Source of the DNA: Nitrospira sp.
GTDB taxonomy: Bacteria > Nitrospirota > Nitrospiria > Nitrospirales > Nitrospiraceae
Direction: 5' to 3'
Length of the DNA stretch: 64,000 bases
NCBI GenBank assembly: GCA_030123625.1
Contig: CP126121.1
Location: forward strand, 205,001 to 269,000
Shown here: one piece after another, positions 46,420-55,418 of the stretch
How the letters are laid out: each line of letters starts with the position of its first letter
Numbering within the stretch: position 1 is the first letter of the stretch
Position numbers and translations under genes: made by a program
Notes under the pieces: model-generated
Told to the model about the DNA's origin: nothing
What the model saw: only the letters and a program-made list of their open reading frames with translations
Database searches by the model: none

Positions 46420-47253
46420 ATGCGCTCATTAGTTCAGGTCCATGGAGGTGGTTTCAGACTGACTCTCTGTATGTTGTTGGCTGCGTCACTGGGAGCCTGC
46501 GCACAGCTGAAATCGGGGAGTTCCCAGATGACTCCTCCGACGCAAGCCACGCCCGAACAAGCAGCCGAACGAGAGCGAGAGAGCCAACCGCCCAAGATCG
46601 TACAAGCCCGTCCCAACGGCAGCAGTCCTCAACAATGCCTGATCAATTTCGACGATGAGGGCGCGCTGGAACATGTCTATGGCCAGGCCAGATCCACGCT
46701 GGCATTCAGGACGGGCCGAATCGGATTCGGTCCTTTGCAGATGTGTGATCCGTCGAAACATAGCGACTGCTGGGCCTACCGCCAGCGTTGTTCACGAAGC
46801 GATGTCACTTTCGACGCCATCGGCCACACGCATTTCCATTTGAACATGGAAACGGGAATCGAGTGTTACACCCTTCCTGATCCAGGGGACGGTTTCGGCA
46901 AAGGGTTCGGCAAACTGGTCGACTTTAAATGCACCGATGTCGATTGGACGAAGACCCCCCGCGTCCTGTCTTCTCACGACCGGAATCAGTGGGTCAAGAT
47001 CTGGGTCAGCCATGTCGAGAGTCATGCGCCGACGTATTTCGACCTGGAATCGATTTCCGTGCTGCCGGATACAGCGATTCAACTCTGGTTCCGGAAGCGT
47101 GATGGCACCTGGTGGTTCTGGCCCGAGCTGAAAGCCGACCGCACCTGGAACTTCCGTGAGCACGTGCGCGATGTGTCGGAGGTTCGGATCCGAGGAGCCA
47201 AGTCCGGACGAGCCAGTTCTTACGTGATCGGCTCGGTGGTCATTCGAGACTAA
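46420..47253 (+). CDS. Lipoprotein with unknown C-terminal domain
   Basis: The start at 46420 follows AAAGGAG and gives a 277-residue protein with signal LTLCMLLAASLGAC. A Pro/Glu-rich linker (MTPPTQATPEQAAERERESQ) leads to a folded domain with several Cys (CDPSKHSDCWAYRQRCSRSD; 'ECYTLPDP'; 'FKCTDVDW') and strand-rich sequence rich in Trp. The fold is not recognised. It is divergent from proA. Confidence 0.7.
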   Translation: MRSLVQVHGGGFRLTLCMLLAASLGACAQLKSGSSQMTPPTQATPEQAAERERESQPPKIVQARPNGSSPQQCLINFDDEGALEHVYGQARSTLAFRTGRIGFGPLQMCDPSKHSDCWAYRQRCSRSDVTFDAIGHTHFHLNMETGIECYTLPDPGDGFGKGFGKLVDFKCTDVDWTKTPRVLSSHDRNQWVKIWVSHVESHAPTYFDLESISVLPDTAIQLWFRKRDGTWWFWPELKADRTWNFREHVRDVSEVRIRGAKSGRASSYVIGSVVIRD

Positions 47254-47282
47254 GCGACGAAGTCGAAGCAAATGATACTGAC

Positions 47283-48602
47283 TCATCCTGTACCGCGAGA
47301 ACTTTCCGCCGTCGAAGATAGGGTAGATGCCGACCCGCGCTTCTCCTGTCGGGCCAGTACAGTGGCGAGCCAGGCCCACACCCCCATCAATGGAACCAAT
47401 GCCCAAGCAATGTGCGTGGCCGTGACACCGAGAGATTTCATCGCCGTCACCAGCCAGGCCGTCGATGCGTCGCCGCCGCGCGAAATGGCCGTATCGATGA
47501 AATTCTTGGCCTTATATTTTTCCTCGCGACTGACGACCGTGAACAACACCTCACGTGCCGGTTTGGACAGCGCATATTCCCCCACTCTCCGCAATACGGA
47601 AAAGACAACATAGACGGCGAGGCTCGGCCACAAGGCGATCCCTAGAAATCCGACCAGGCTGATCGTCGGCAAGAACAGTAACGCCGCCACGAGACCAAAT
47701 CGGCCGATGAGTCGTCTGGTCATGAATACCTGCGTGAGCCACGTCAGGAGGCTTGTCGTGAAGTCCAAGGTGGAAAAGAGCCGCGTACGGGCTTCCGGTC
47801 TGTCGAGATATTCCGACACCAAGCGCGTCTGCTCAAGGTAAAGGACTGTGGCGGTCATCGTCAGAATCGCCAGGTAGCCGCAGATGCCGAGTAAGTAGGG
47901 CGACGAGAATGTTAGTCGGACGCCCGCGAGAAAACTGCCGCGGAGCGGCTCACCCTGCCGGGGCCGATGATGGATAGTCTGTGTCCGCCCCCATCGCTCC
48001 AATCGATACACGCATCCGATGCAGGCACCTAAAAAAAGACTTGATGCCACCATCAGCACCGGAATCGGGAAGATAAACGTGAGGCCCGTGGTGAAGAGCG
48101 GGCCGAGCAACGCTCCGCTACTTCCCCCGGCGGCAATCACGCCGAACAGCCGTGCTCCCTGCTCCGGTGCAAACAGATCCGCCATGAAACTCCAGAAAAC
48201 CGACACGATGAAGAGATTGAACACCGACAGCCAGACAAAAAATCCCCGGGCCACCCACTCCGGATGCAGATGACTCGTCATCAACGCATAGAAGACCAAC
48301 AGATTCGTGATGAAGAACGCATAGACGGTCACCAGCAGCCGGTAGCGCGAGCATCGCGCCGAGAGCCATCCGAACAGCGGCGTGGCGGCGAGCATGGTGA
48401 GGAATGTCGCAGTCATCATCCAGGGAAGATGCTTCAAGCCCCCTTCGATGGCCATTTCGTCGCGCACCGGACGGAGAATGGAGTAGCCGCACAGGAGGCA
48501 GAAAAAATAGGCGAAGGCCCAAGCCAATGGAACCAGTTCTTCCGGCTTCGCACCGAGGAAATCGGCCCATCGAGCACGTCTTGTGTGACCCGGTTCTTCC
48601 AT
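47283..48602 (-). CDS. NTT/MFS-like 12-TM transporter
   Basis: A 439-residue membrane protein with about twelve helices. It opens with 'PEELVPLAWAFAYFFCLLCG' and 'YSILRPVRDEMAIEGGLKHL', the pattern of the TlcC/Npt-like (nucleotide-transporter) branch of the MFS found in many free-living bacteria. 'FWSFMADLFAPEQGARLFGV' and 'KPAREVLFTVVSREEKYKAK' support it. The substrate is unknown; free-living members need not carry ATP/ADP. ATG 48602 is chosen because the longer start lies before the hydrophilic region. Confidence 0.75.
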   Translation of the reverse strand: MEEPGHTRRARWADFLGAKPEELVPLAWAFAYFFCLLCGYSILRPVRDEMAIEGGLKHLPWMMTATFLTMLAATPLFGWLSARCSRYRLLVTVYAFFITNLLVFYALMTSHLHPEWVARGFFVWLSVFNLFIVSVFWSFMADLFAPEQGARLFGVIAAGGSSGALLGPLFTTGLTFIFPIPVLMVASSLFLGACIGCVYRLERWGRTQTIHHRPRQGEPLRGSFLAGVRLTFSSPYLLGICGYLAILTMTATVLYLEQTRLVSEYLDRPEARTRLFSTLDFTTSLLTWLTQVFMTRRLIGRFGLVAALLFLPTISLVGFLGIALWPSLAVYVVFSVLRRVGEYALSKPAREVLFTVVSREEKYKAKNFIDTAISRGGDASTAWLVTAMKSLGVTATHIAWALVPLMGVWAWLATVLARQEKRGSASTLSSTAESSRGTG

Positions 48603-48693
48603 GGGCCTGGAGTGTAGCAGGTGCGCTTTCACCTGCAAGTGGCAGATCTGTTAGAATGCACAGACCGTACGGAATTCTTAGGAGACAGCCCCT

Positions 48694-49725
48694 ATGATCG
48701 ACCTTCGTAGCGACACCGTGACCAAGCCGACGGACGACATGCGGAAAGCCATGGCGCGCGCCGAAGTCGGTGATGACGTCTATGGCGAAGATCCGACCGT
48801 CAATCGACTCCAAGAGATGGCTGCGGCCATGCTCGGCAAACGGTTCGCGCTCTTCGTCCCTTCCGGCACCATGGCCAACCAACTGGCCATTCGATCGCAC
48901 ACTCAACCGGGACAGGAAATTATCGTCGAGAGCAAGAGCCATGTCGTTCGCTATGAACAGGGGGCAGCCGGTGCGCTGGCCGGCGTGCAACTTCATTGGG
49001 TAACCGGTGAGCGGGGGATCATGACCGCCGAGCAAGTGGAAGCCGCCATTAGGCCGAATGATATGCACAGCATCACGACGGCCTTAATCTGCATCGAGAA
49101 CACGCACAATGCCGGAGGCGGCACGATTTATCCGCTCTCCACAATCGAAAAAATCCGAGCCCTCGCCGTGAGACACGGAATTCCCATGCACCTCGACGGG
49201 GCCAGGCTCTTCAATGCCGTGGCCGCTACCACCTTGCCTCCGGCGGTGTACGCCCAACACTTCGAAACTGTCTCGCTCTGTCTCTCGAAGGGGCTGGGAG
49301 CTCCTGTTGGATCGCTGCTGGTTTCCAACGACCAGCAACTCATGGATCGCGTACGCCGCTTTCGCCGCATGTATGGAGGCGCCATGCGCCAAGCGGGCAT
49401 CCTGGCCGCCGCCGGCATTTATGCCTTGGAACGGCACGTCGCTCGGCTTAAGACCGACCATGACCATGCGAAAAAACTGGCTCGCCTGTTGCAGCAAATT
49501 CCCGCCATCCAGATTACGCCGCAGCACGTAGAAACGAATATCGTCATGTTCGACATCGTTGACGAGCAACGCTCTCCGGCCGAACTGGTGGCCGCGCTGA
49601 AAAAGCACGGCGTGCTCATCAACGCCGTCGGAGGACAGAGCTATCGAGCAGTCACTCATCTCCATATCACGGACAAGCAGATCGACGAAGCCGTAGCCGT
49701 CTTCGCCAAAATCCTCACACGCTGA
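48694..49725 (+). CDS. ltaE: Low-specificity L-threonine aldolase
   Basis: A PLP enzyme of 343 residues that cleaves L-threonine or allo-threonine to glycine and acetaldehyde. It begins '[20 protein letters not shown]' and has '[15 protein letters not shown]', '[13 protein letters not shown]', '[10 protein letters not shown]' and the PLP lysine in '[17 protein letters not shown]'. The start has TAGGAG upstream. All family landmarks are present. Confidence 0.92.
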   Translation: MIDLRSDTVTKPTDDMRKAMARAEVGDDVYGEDPTVNRLQEMAAAMLGKRFALFVPSGTMANQLAIRSHTQPGQEIIVESKSHVVRYEQGAAGALAGVQLHWVTGERGIMTAEQVEAAIRPNDMHSITTALICIENTHNAGGGTIYPLSTIEKIRALAVRHGIPMHLDGARLFNAVAATTLPPAVYAQHFETVSLCLSKGLGAPVGSLLVSNDQQLMDRVRRFRRMYGGAMRQAGILAAAGIYALERHVARLKTDHDHAKKLARLLQQIPAIQITPQHVETNIVMFDIVDEQRSPAELVAALKKHGVLINAVGGQSYRAVTHLHITDKQIDEAVAVFAKILTR

Positions 49726-49895
49726 TCGTTCAACGTTGACACCATATTCCTCCACCCATAGAATGCCAGAGTGACACCGTTCTTCGCCCGTTGCGTTCCA
49801 TGCAACACATTGAAGGGGGCGAGAACGACGAGCAAGTCCTTCGCGATTCATATGGTTTCCGAACACGACTCATGGCATCAGGTTTAACACACGTC

Positions 49896-50681
49896 ATGGA
49901 CACACACAGCACGACCAGCACTCCCTCTCGTGAAGAACTGAACGCCGAGCTGCTCGAAATTCCGGAACCGCCGGAACAGCCGGAATCGCCGCCGCCTCCA
50001 GGATTTGAAGATAATGTGGAAGTCGCGTTACGACACATCAAAGGTCGCAGGGGCGGCGACCTCGTCGGCGTCATACTCGTCGGATCGGGAGCCCGGAGAG
50101 CTCTCACTCTCCACAGCGATATCGACTTGATCGCCCTGGTCAAGGGAGAGGCCGACAGTCACGAAATGCTTCGTGTCGGCGACCGCTTGGTCGATATTCG
50201 TTACCATGGACACCATTCCGTCGAAGAAGACCTTGCGTACTCGCTTCGGCTTCCTTCGCTGCTTCGAAAAGGCAGAATCCTTTACGATCACGACGGCATC
50301 TGCGCGAAATTGATCGAAAAGGTCCATCACCGCTTTCGCCAAGGTCCGCCGGCGGCTTCGATCAACGAACAGATCCGCCTGAAGGCGGAGTGTTATCACC
50401 TATTGGGAAAAACGCAGGATCTCATGGACAAGCCGGGAACGGCTCACTACCTATTAACGCTGTTTTACGAAGATTGCATCTCGGCCTTCTTTCGTTTGAG
50501 AGGGTTTTGGTTGGTCGCCCCGGTAGACGTTCATCGGTTCATGTTTTCGCGCGAGCCGGCACTCGCCGACCTGGCCGGACAATTCTTGACGTCCACCACC
50601 TTGACCGATCGGCTCAACTTTGGCCGGCAATTTGCCGATCTCCTTTTTAAGGATGTCCCGAATCCTGCTCGTATCGACTGA
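49896..50681 (+). CDS. Nucleotidyltransferase-domain protein
   Basis: The Pol-beta-type nucleotidyltransferase signature is 'GVILVGSGARRALTLHSDID' followed by LIALV (GS..R...SDIDL). About 170 residues of helical sequence follow, e.g. 'INEQIRLKAECYHLLGKTQD', similar to a substrate-binding/HEPN-like helical domain. The start is unclear: an ATG at 49896 is used, but ATGs at 49800 and 49872 are in frame and none has a convincing ribosome binding site. Nucleotide and acceptor unknown. Confidence 0.65.
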   Translation: MDTHSTTSTPSREELNAELLEIPEPPEQPESPPPPGFEDNVEVALRHIKGRRGGDLVGVILVGSGARRALTLHSDIDLIALVKGEADSHEMLRVGDRLVDIRYHGHHSVEEDLAYSLRLPSLLRKGRILYDHDGICAKLIEKVHHRFRQGPPAASINEQIRLKAECYHLLGKTQDLMDKPGTAHYLLTLFYEDCISAFFRLRGFWLVAPVDVHRFMFSREPALADLAGQFLTSTTLTDRLNFGRQFADLLFKDVPNPARID

Positions 50682-50816
50682 CCGGAGTATTCAACCGGCT
50701 GCCTCTGCGTAGGAGCGTGTTTCGCACAAACGTGAGAGGAGCCGTCGCACCAGCCTGTAGATCGATCGACGGACACCGCATCGGCTGTGACCGGCGACAA
50801 ACCAAGGAGCGCTCTT

Positions 50817-51710
50817 ATGGAACTGGGATTCATCGGCCTCGGTAAGATGGGAATGAATATGGTGACACGCCTTCGGCGCGATCAACATCGCGTGGTGGTG
50901 TATGATCGATCCAATGAGTTGATCAAACAGGCTGAGGGTCAGGGCTGCGTCGGTTCTTCGTCCCTCTCTGATCTCGTTGGAAAGTTGAGTGTCCCGCGTG
51001 TCGTGTGGGTAATGGTTCCTTCCGGAGCCCCGACCGAAGAAACCATCCAGGCGGTGGCTGCACTTCTGCAACCCGGCGACATCATCGTGGACGGCGGAAA
51101 CACGAGATTTCACGACGATGTGCGGCGTGCCGGCGAGTTGAAGAAAAAAGGCATCCATTATGTCGATGCGGGAACCAGCGGAGGGATTTGGGGACTGAAA
51201 GTCGGCTATTGCCTCATGGTCGGCGGAGAGGAGGCAGCCGTCAAACGGCTTGAACCGGCGTTGAAGACTCTGGCGCCTGAAGACGGCTGGGCCCATGTCG
51301 GCGCGGTCGGCGCCGGACACTATGTGAAAATGGTGCATAACGGCATCGAGTACAGCATGATGCAAGCCTATGCCGAAGGATTTGAGTTGATGTCGAAGAG
51401 CGAGTACAAGCTCGATCTCGCTCGCGTGGCCGATTTGTGGATGCACGGAAGTGTCGTCCGATCCTGGCTTTTGGAGCTGGCCGCGAGCGCGCTCAAAGAC
51501 GATCAGAAGTTGGAAAAACTGAAAGGGTACGTGCAAGATTCCGGTGAAGGCCGCTGGATGATCGCCGATGCGATTGAGAAGGATGTGCCGGTTCCCACCC
51601 TCACGACGGCGCTCTTCACGCGGTTTCGATCGCGGCAGGATGAATCATTTGCCGAAAAGATGCTGGCGGCCCTGCGGAATGCCTTCGGTGGTCACGCCGT
51701 CCGGCGATAA
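50817..51710 (+). CDS. gnd: 6-phosphogluconate dehydrogenase (short, decarboxylating type)
   Basis: This 297-residue enzyme belongs to the short (~300 residue) NAD-type 6PGDH branch and converts 6-phosphogluconate to ribulose-5-phosphate. 'GFIGLGKMGMNMVTRL' is the nucleotide-binding motif; 'DGGNTRFHDDVRRAGELKKK', 'GTSGGIWGLKVGYCLMVGG' and 'YVKMVHNGIEYSMMQAYAEG' contain substrate and catalytic residues. AAGGAG lies eight bases before the ATG at 50817. It pairs with zwf downstream, with a MITE-like repeat between them. Confidence 0.93.
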   Translation: MELGFIGLGKMGMNMVTRLRRDQHRVVVYDRSNELIKQAEGQGCVGSSSLSDLVGKLSVPRVVWVMVPSGAPTEETIQAVAALLQPGDIIVDGGNTRFHDDVRRAGELKKKGIHYVDAGTSGGIWGLKVGYCLMVGGEEAAVKRLEPALKTLAPEDGWAHVGAVGAGHYVKMVHNGIEYSMMQAYAEGFELMSKSEYKLDLARVADLWMHGSVVRSWLLELAASALKDDQKLEKLKGYVQDSGEGRWMIADAIEKDVPVPTLTTALFTRFRSRQDESFAEKMLAALRNAFGGHAVRR

Positions 51711-51731
51711 CGAACCAGACCAAAATGATCT

Positions 51732-51924
51732 GCAGGATGTTCAAAAAGGCCTTCGTTCTCACCCGCCCTCCCCTGCGCGCCAAGACGCGCAGAGCGCCGA
51801 ACAAGGCCGCAGGGAGGCGCACGGTGTCGCGAATAAGCGACGCCAAGGTTGTGCGCGCCGCCGAGATGGTGAGGGGGGCTGTGTCTTGCGAGAACGAAGC
51901 TGGAGGACTTTTTCAACATCCTGC
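51732..51924. repeat. 193-bp MITE-like repeat, copy 4
   Basis: GCAGGATGTTCAAAAAGGCC (51732-51751) and GGACTTTTTCAACATCCTGC (51905-51924) are near-perfect inverted termini. The length equals that of the guaB copy, and the orientation is opposite. It separates gnd from zwf and could affect transcript processing. It contains no gene. Confidence 0.75.
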
Positions 51925-51937
51925 CTAGGAGACGCTG

Positions 51938-53485
51938 ATGGCCCACACGAATAGTCAACGGATCGATATCAGTCCGGCCCATGAACCACTGACACCCATC
52001 GAACCTTGTACGCTGGTGATCTTCGGCGGCTCCGGAGACTTGGCCCGCAGGCGCCTCATTCCCGCCCTCTATAATTTACTGCTCGACGGATTGCTGCCGT
52101 CGAACTACGTCGTGCTCGGCATGGGCCGCACCCCAATGAGCGATGAAGAGTTCCGGTCGGCCGTCCGCGACGGCGTGATCAAACATTCCCGTCAGGACTT
52201 GATTGAAGAGACGTGGAGCGGCTTTTCTCAGCACCTGTTCTACCTGGCAGGCGGGAATGATGATCCACAGACCTATGTGCGTTTGAAAGAGCGAGTTGAG
52301 GAACTTGAACGGAACTTCCGACTGCCCGGCAATCGCATTTTCTATTTGAGCATTCCCCCCAGCTCCTTCACGTCTGCCTGTGAAGGCTTGTCCCGTTCCG
52401 GTCTCGCTGGAACGCCCGGGGCTCGTTCTCCCTATACCCGCATCATCGTGGAAAAACCCGTTGGGCGCGATCTGGCCTCCGCGCAGGCCATCAATGAAGT
52501 GACCGGTCGCGTCTTCGACGAATCGCAGATTTTCCGGATTGATCATTATCTGGGCAAAGAGACGGTCCAGAATTTGATGGTGGTCCGATTCGCCAATAGC
52601 ATTTTCGAACCGATCTGGAACTACAAATACGTTGATCACGTCCAGATCACTGTCAGTGAAGCCGAAGGCGTGGGAACTCGGGCGACTTACTATGAAGAGG
52701 CCGGCGCATTACGGGACATGATCCAGAATCATTTACTTCAATTGCTGTGCTTGGTCGCCATGGAACCGCCGTACTCGCTCGACCCCGACGTGGTGCGAAA
52801 TGCCAAGATGGAAGTGCTTCGCTGTTTGCGGCCCATCACCGCCAAAGATGTGGAAAAATTCACCGTGCGGGCCCAGTACACGGAGGGGACGGCCCATGGC
52901 ACGCCGGTTCCGGGCTATCGCCGCGAAAAGGGCGTGAAGCCGAACTCCACCACCGAAACCTACGTCGCCGTGAAATGTTTCGTCGAAAACTGGCGTTGGT
53001 CCGGTGTCCCTTTCTATCTACGGACAGGAAAAGCGTTGCCGCTACGGGCCAGCGAAGTCGCCGTCCAATTCAAAGAGATCCCCCAGATTCTCTTCAATGC
53101 CGGCGGACAGACGCCTCAAGCTCCAAACGTCTTGGCGTTGAAAATTCAGCCTGAAGAAGGGCTCTCGCTCCGCATCGTTTCACGAGTACCAGGCACCCGC
53201 ACCCAGACCCATCCGGTTGAAATGAATTTCAAGTACGGAGAAGTGTTTGGTCGACCGTCCCCGGAGGCTTACGAACGCCTTCTGCTCGACGTGATGGCCG
53301 GAGACGCGTCCCGCTTCATGCGGCGTGATGCCGTGGAAGCCTCCTGGGGGTGGATCACTCAGATCCTCGAAGCGTGGGACAAGTCGGGACAACGGTGGCT
53401 GCCTGAATACCAAGCCGGGACATGGGGACCGGTGGAAGCGGACCGGCTGATCCAAAACGACGGCCGCGCCTGGAGGGTGCTGTAG
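51938..53485 (+). CDS. zwf: Glucose-6-phosphate dehydrogenase
   Basis: The 515-residue enzyme makes 6-phosphogluconolactone for the oxidative pentose phosphate pathway. NADP-binding 'LVIFGGSGDLARRRLIPALY', substrate site 'RIDHYLGKETVQNLMVVRFA' with the catalytic His, and 'GVPFYLRTGKALP' are present. The C-terminus ends 'QNDGRAWRVL'. The last ~33 bases of the gene recur at three downstream positions, marking a probable integration target. Confidence 0.95.
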   Translation: MAHTNSQRIDISPAHEPLTPIEPCTLVIFGGSGDLARRRLIPALYNLLLDGLLPSNYVVLGMGRTPMSDEEFRSAVRDGVIKHSRQDLIEETWSGFSQHLFYLAGGNDDPQTYVRLKERVEELERNFRLPGNRIFYLSIPPSSFTSACEGLSRSGLAGTPGARSPYTRIIVEKPVGRDLASAQAINEVTGRVFDESQIFRIDHYLGKETVQNLMVVRFANSIFEPIWNYKYVDHVQITVSEAEGVGTRATYYEEAGALRDMIQNHLLQLLCLVAMEPPYSLDPDVVRNAKMEVLRCLRPITAKDVEKFTVRAQYTEGTAHGTPVPGYRREKGVKPNSTTETYVAVKCFVENWRWSGVPFYLRTGKALPLRASEVAVQFKEIPQILFNAGGQTPQAPNVLALKIQPEEGLSLRIVSRVPGTRTQTHPVEMNFKYGEVFGRPSPEAYERLLLDVMAGDASRFMRRDAVEASWGWITQILEAWDKSGQRWLPEYQAGTWGPVEADRLIQNDGRAWRVL

Positions 53486-53489
53486 ACAC
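53457..53489 (+). repeat. zwf 3'-end repeat, original copy (A)
   Basis: The bases encoding NDGRAWRVL-stop of zwf, followed by ACAC, recur downstream at 54297, 60237 and 62860. This is the copy inside the intact gene. The similarity to copy B continues into GCAGAGAATCATC. Confidence 0.7.
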
Positions 53490-53629
53490 CTCTGCAGAGA
53501 ATCATCGCGTCGATTCTCCTCAATAGCGGGTTCGATCAAAGTTGTTTAACTCCTGTATCCGATCTCGTTACGCTGACCCACAATGCAGATCGAACGGGCG
53601 CGAGAACGCTGCAAGCGGCGCAAATCTGT

Positions 53630-53953
53630 TTGGAAGCGGGGCTTCTCAATTCAGCCGCAAGCCGAGCGTTTTACGCGATGTTTCAAAGCGCACAAGTGGC
53701 ATTGAATCGAGTCGGCGTTAGCCGATCGACGTGGAGTCATCCCGCGCTACAGGCGGCCTTGACGACCGAACTTATTTATCGCCGAAAGCTGTTGTCGGCG
53801 TCATTTCGGGATTATCTCTCGTCCGGCTTAGCGGTGCGGCATGCAGCGGATTATGGATCCACCGGAATCGGGATAAAAGCGGCGCAGCGCATGGTACGTC
53901 GCGCCGCCGAATTTGTTACCGCAGTGGAGGCACTTCGCCATGGCTCAACATGA
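53630..53953 (+). CDS. HEPN-domain protein (start uncertain)
   Basis: The frame encodes a HEPN domain: 'GLLNSAASRAFYAMFQSAQV' is the classic first part, and the second half runs to 'FVTAVEALRHGST'. A TTG at 53630 is the only canonical start in the ORF but removes the first helix. The frame remains open upstream and reads 'HNADRTGARTLQAAQICLEA', good HEPN sequence, without any ATG/GTG/TTG. So the gene may have lost its start codon, perhaps when inserted behind zwf. It overlaps the next gene by 14 bases. Confidence 0.65.
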   Translation: MEAGLLNSAASRAFYAMFQSAQVALNRVGVSRSTWSHPALQAALTTELIYRRKLLSASFRDYLSSGLAVRHAADYGSTGIGIKAAQRMVRRAAEFVTAVEALRHGST

Positions 53954-54218
53954 GACGTCTGACCGCCGCACAGCCGTTGATGCCAAATTAACTGAACTAA
54001 TGCTGTATGCCAAAGAGCTTTGTCCCAGCGCGGTCGTGGATATCAGCTCACTTCGATATGAAGATGAGGATGGACACGTCGAAGTGTTTCCTCCCCCTTC
54101 CTTGTCTGATATTGAGGTTGACCGGATGGAATTGATGCTCGCGTCACGTTCCGCGGAAATCTTTGATCAGACAGGGCTGTACATCGTGTGTGCCGTGCTT
54201 GATCCCACCCCTCGATAG
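53940..54218 (+). CDS. Small partner of the HEPN protein
   Basis: A 92-residue acidic protein (MAQHETSDRRTAVDAKLTEL...) whose start overlaps the HEPN gene by 14 bases, implying a two-gene unit. It contains 'LRYEDEDGHVEVFPPPSLSD' and ends PTPR. It is not a minimal nucleotidyltransferase (no GS...D.D), so the pair is not a standard HEPN-MNT module. Family unknown. Confidence 0.6.
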   Translation: MAQHETSDRRTAVDAKLTELMLYAKELCPSAVVDISSLRYEDEDGHVEVFPPPSLSDIEVDRMELMLASRSAEIFDQTGLYIVCAVLDPTPR

Positions 54219-54571
54219 GGGTCCGTTCGACCTGGATAGGATGCGGACCCCATTCAGTCTTTCACCACGAGATTTGCCAAGAGAATAACGGACACAACGA
54301 CGGCCGCGCCTGGCGGGTGCTGTAGACACTTTCCGCAGAGAATCATCACGCGGCAGCTGAATGGCATCCCTCATCTTTCTTCGCATATCTCTCACCACGA
54401 AGTGAATCCGTTTTGATTCACTATCACTAACACTAGGTACGGACGTCCTTAAGCCAAAGAGGAATTGCGCGCCGATCTCTTCGCGAGTAATAGGTTTGGG
54501 CACGGACTTCCGCATCACAAAACTTAGAGATGTTCCCGCATCCCTGAAGTGCGCATCGTTGCGGCGAGCCT
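54219..54571. other. Spacer with a zwf-derived scar
   Basis: Apart from the copy of the zwf 3' end at 54297-54350, no credible gene is seen. A minus-strand open frame crossing here has no recognisable domain and overlaps the scar, so it is not called. Confidence 0.5.
54297..54329 (+). repeat. zwf 3'-end repeat, copy B
   Basis: Differs from copy A by one base within the coding part (CGG for AGG) and still encodes NDGRAWRVL-stop. Flanking identity extends to GCAGAGAATCATC at about 54349. It bounds the HEPN module on the right. Confidence 0.7.
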
Positions 54572-55407
54572 AGAACCTATCTCAAAATTGCCTGAGCAGC
54601 ATGGTGATGGATGCGAGTTGCACAAAGCCCAGGAAATTCGTGGCGTAGTATTCCCAGCGAATCAGTAGCCGGCGCTTCCATTGCAGCCAGGCAAAGAACC
54701 GTTCGACAAGCCAGCGGCGTTGGTAGCGCCGCAGATGGCGGCCGTCTTGGGTCTTGAGCTTGCGAGTGGACCGATGAGGCGCGATCATATTCACGCCGTC
54801 CTGCTGAAGATCCTCATCAAGCCGATCGCTGTCATACGCGCGATCGCCGATCAAGTGCTCAGGCTTGGCTTCCAGCATGTAGAAGTTAAAACTGAGTTGG
54901 ACCAACGTGACCTCATGATGATTGGCCGCATGCGTGCTCACCGAGAGCGGCAACCCATGACGATCCACAATCGCGAGGATCTTGACGCCTTTGCCCCGGC
55001 GGGTGGGGCCGATTTCCTCGCCCCCTCCCTTGGCTGCCGCAAACGTGGCATCGATGAAGCTCTCGCGCTCGTCAAGCGCGCCTTCGTCGCGCAGCGTATT
55101 GGCCAACTGGGTAAGAATCTGGCGCAGCACCTCGCGTTCGCACCATTGTTGAAACCGGCGATGTACTGTTTTGTAGTTGGGATAACACTGCGGCAGCATG
55201 TGCCACTGCGCACGGGTGTTCAAAATCCACAGCACGGCCTCGAGAATGCTGCGTGCTGGGATCGGCTTGCGGCCCGGACGGCTTTCCGGGAGGTGTTCTT
55301 CGGGAAAATGTTCTCGAATCCGCTCCCATTGGTCGTCGCGCAGTCGCAACATGCGGGCGCATTATAGAGAGTTTTTTCATCGACACAACCATTTTGAGAT
55401 AGGTTCT
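54572..55407 (-). mobile_element. Complete IS5-family insertion sequence
   Basis: The element is 836 bp, with perfect 17-base terminal inverted repeats (AGAACCTATCTCAAAAT at 54572-54588, complement at 55391-55407). It carries one intact transposase. Flanks read CCTAG on the left and CTAGT across the right end, consistent with a TA target duplication within CTAG. It lies between the zwf scar B and the HprK-like gene, only 12 bases before that gene's start. Confidence 0.88.
54582..55352 (-). CDS. IS5-family DDE transposase
   Basis: The 256-residue protein has an N-terminal DUF4096/IS5 domain (LRDDQWERIREHFPEEHLPE) and the DDE residues in 'ESFIDATFAAAKGGGEEIGP', 'EHLIGDRAYDSDRL' and 'RWLVERFFAWLQWKRRLLIR'. 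It is intact, so the element may be active. A solo terminus of the same element type is found at 32000-32016. Confidence 0.92.
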   Translation of the reverse strand: MLRLRDDQWERIREHFPEEHLPESRPGRKPIPARSILEAVLWILNTRAQWHMLPQCYPNYKTVHRRFQQWCEREVLRQILTQLANTLRDEGALDERESFIDATFAAAKGGGEEIGPTRRGKGVKILAIVDRHGLPLSVSTHAANHHEVTLVQLSFNFYMLEAKPEHLIGDRAYDSDRLDEDLQQDGVNMIAPHRSTRKLKTQDGRHLRRYQRRWLVERFFAWLQWKRRLLIRWEYYATNFLGFVQLASITMLLRQF

Positions 55408-55418
55408 AGTCAAACTGT

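Noticed and set aside
54144-54518. 124-residue minus-strand open frame
   Set aside because: Overlaps the zwf scar and the 3' part of the HEPN partner gene; no domain or ribosome binding site.
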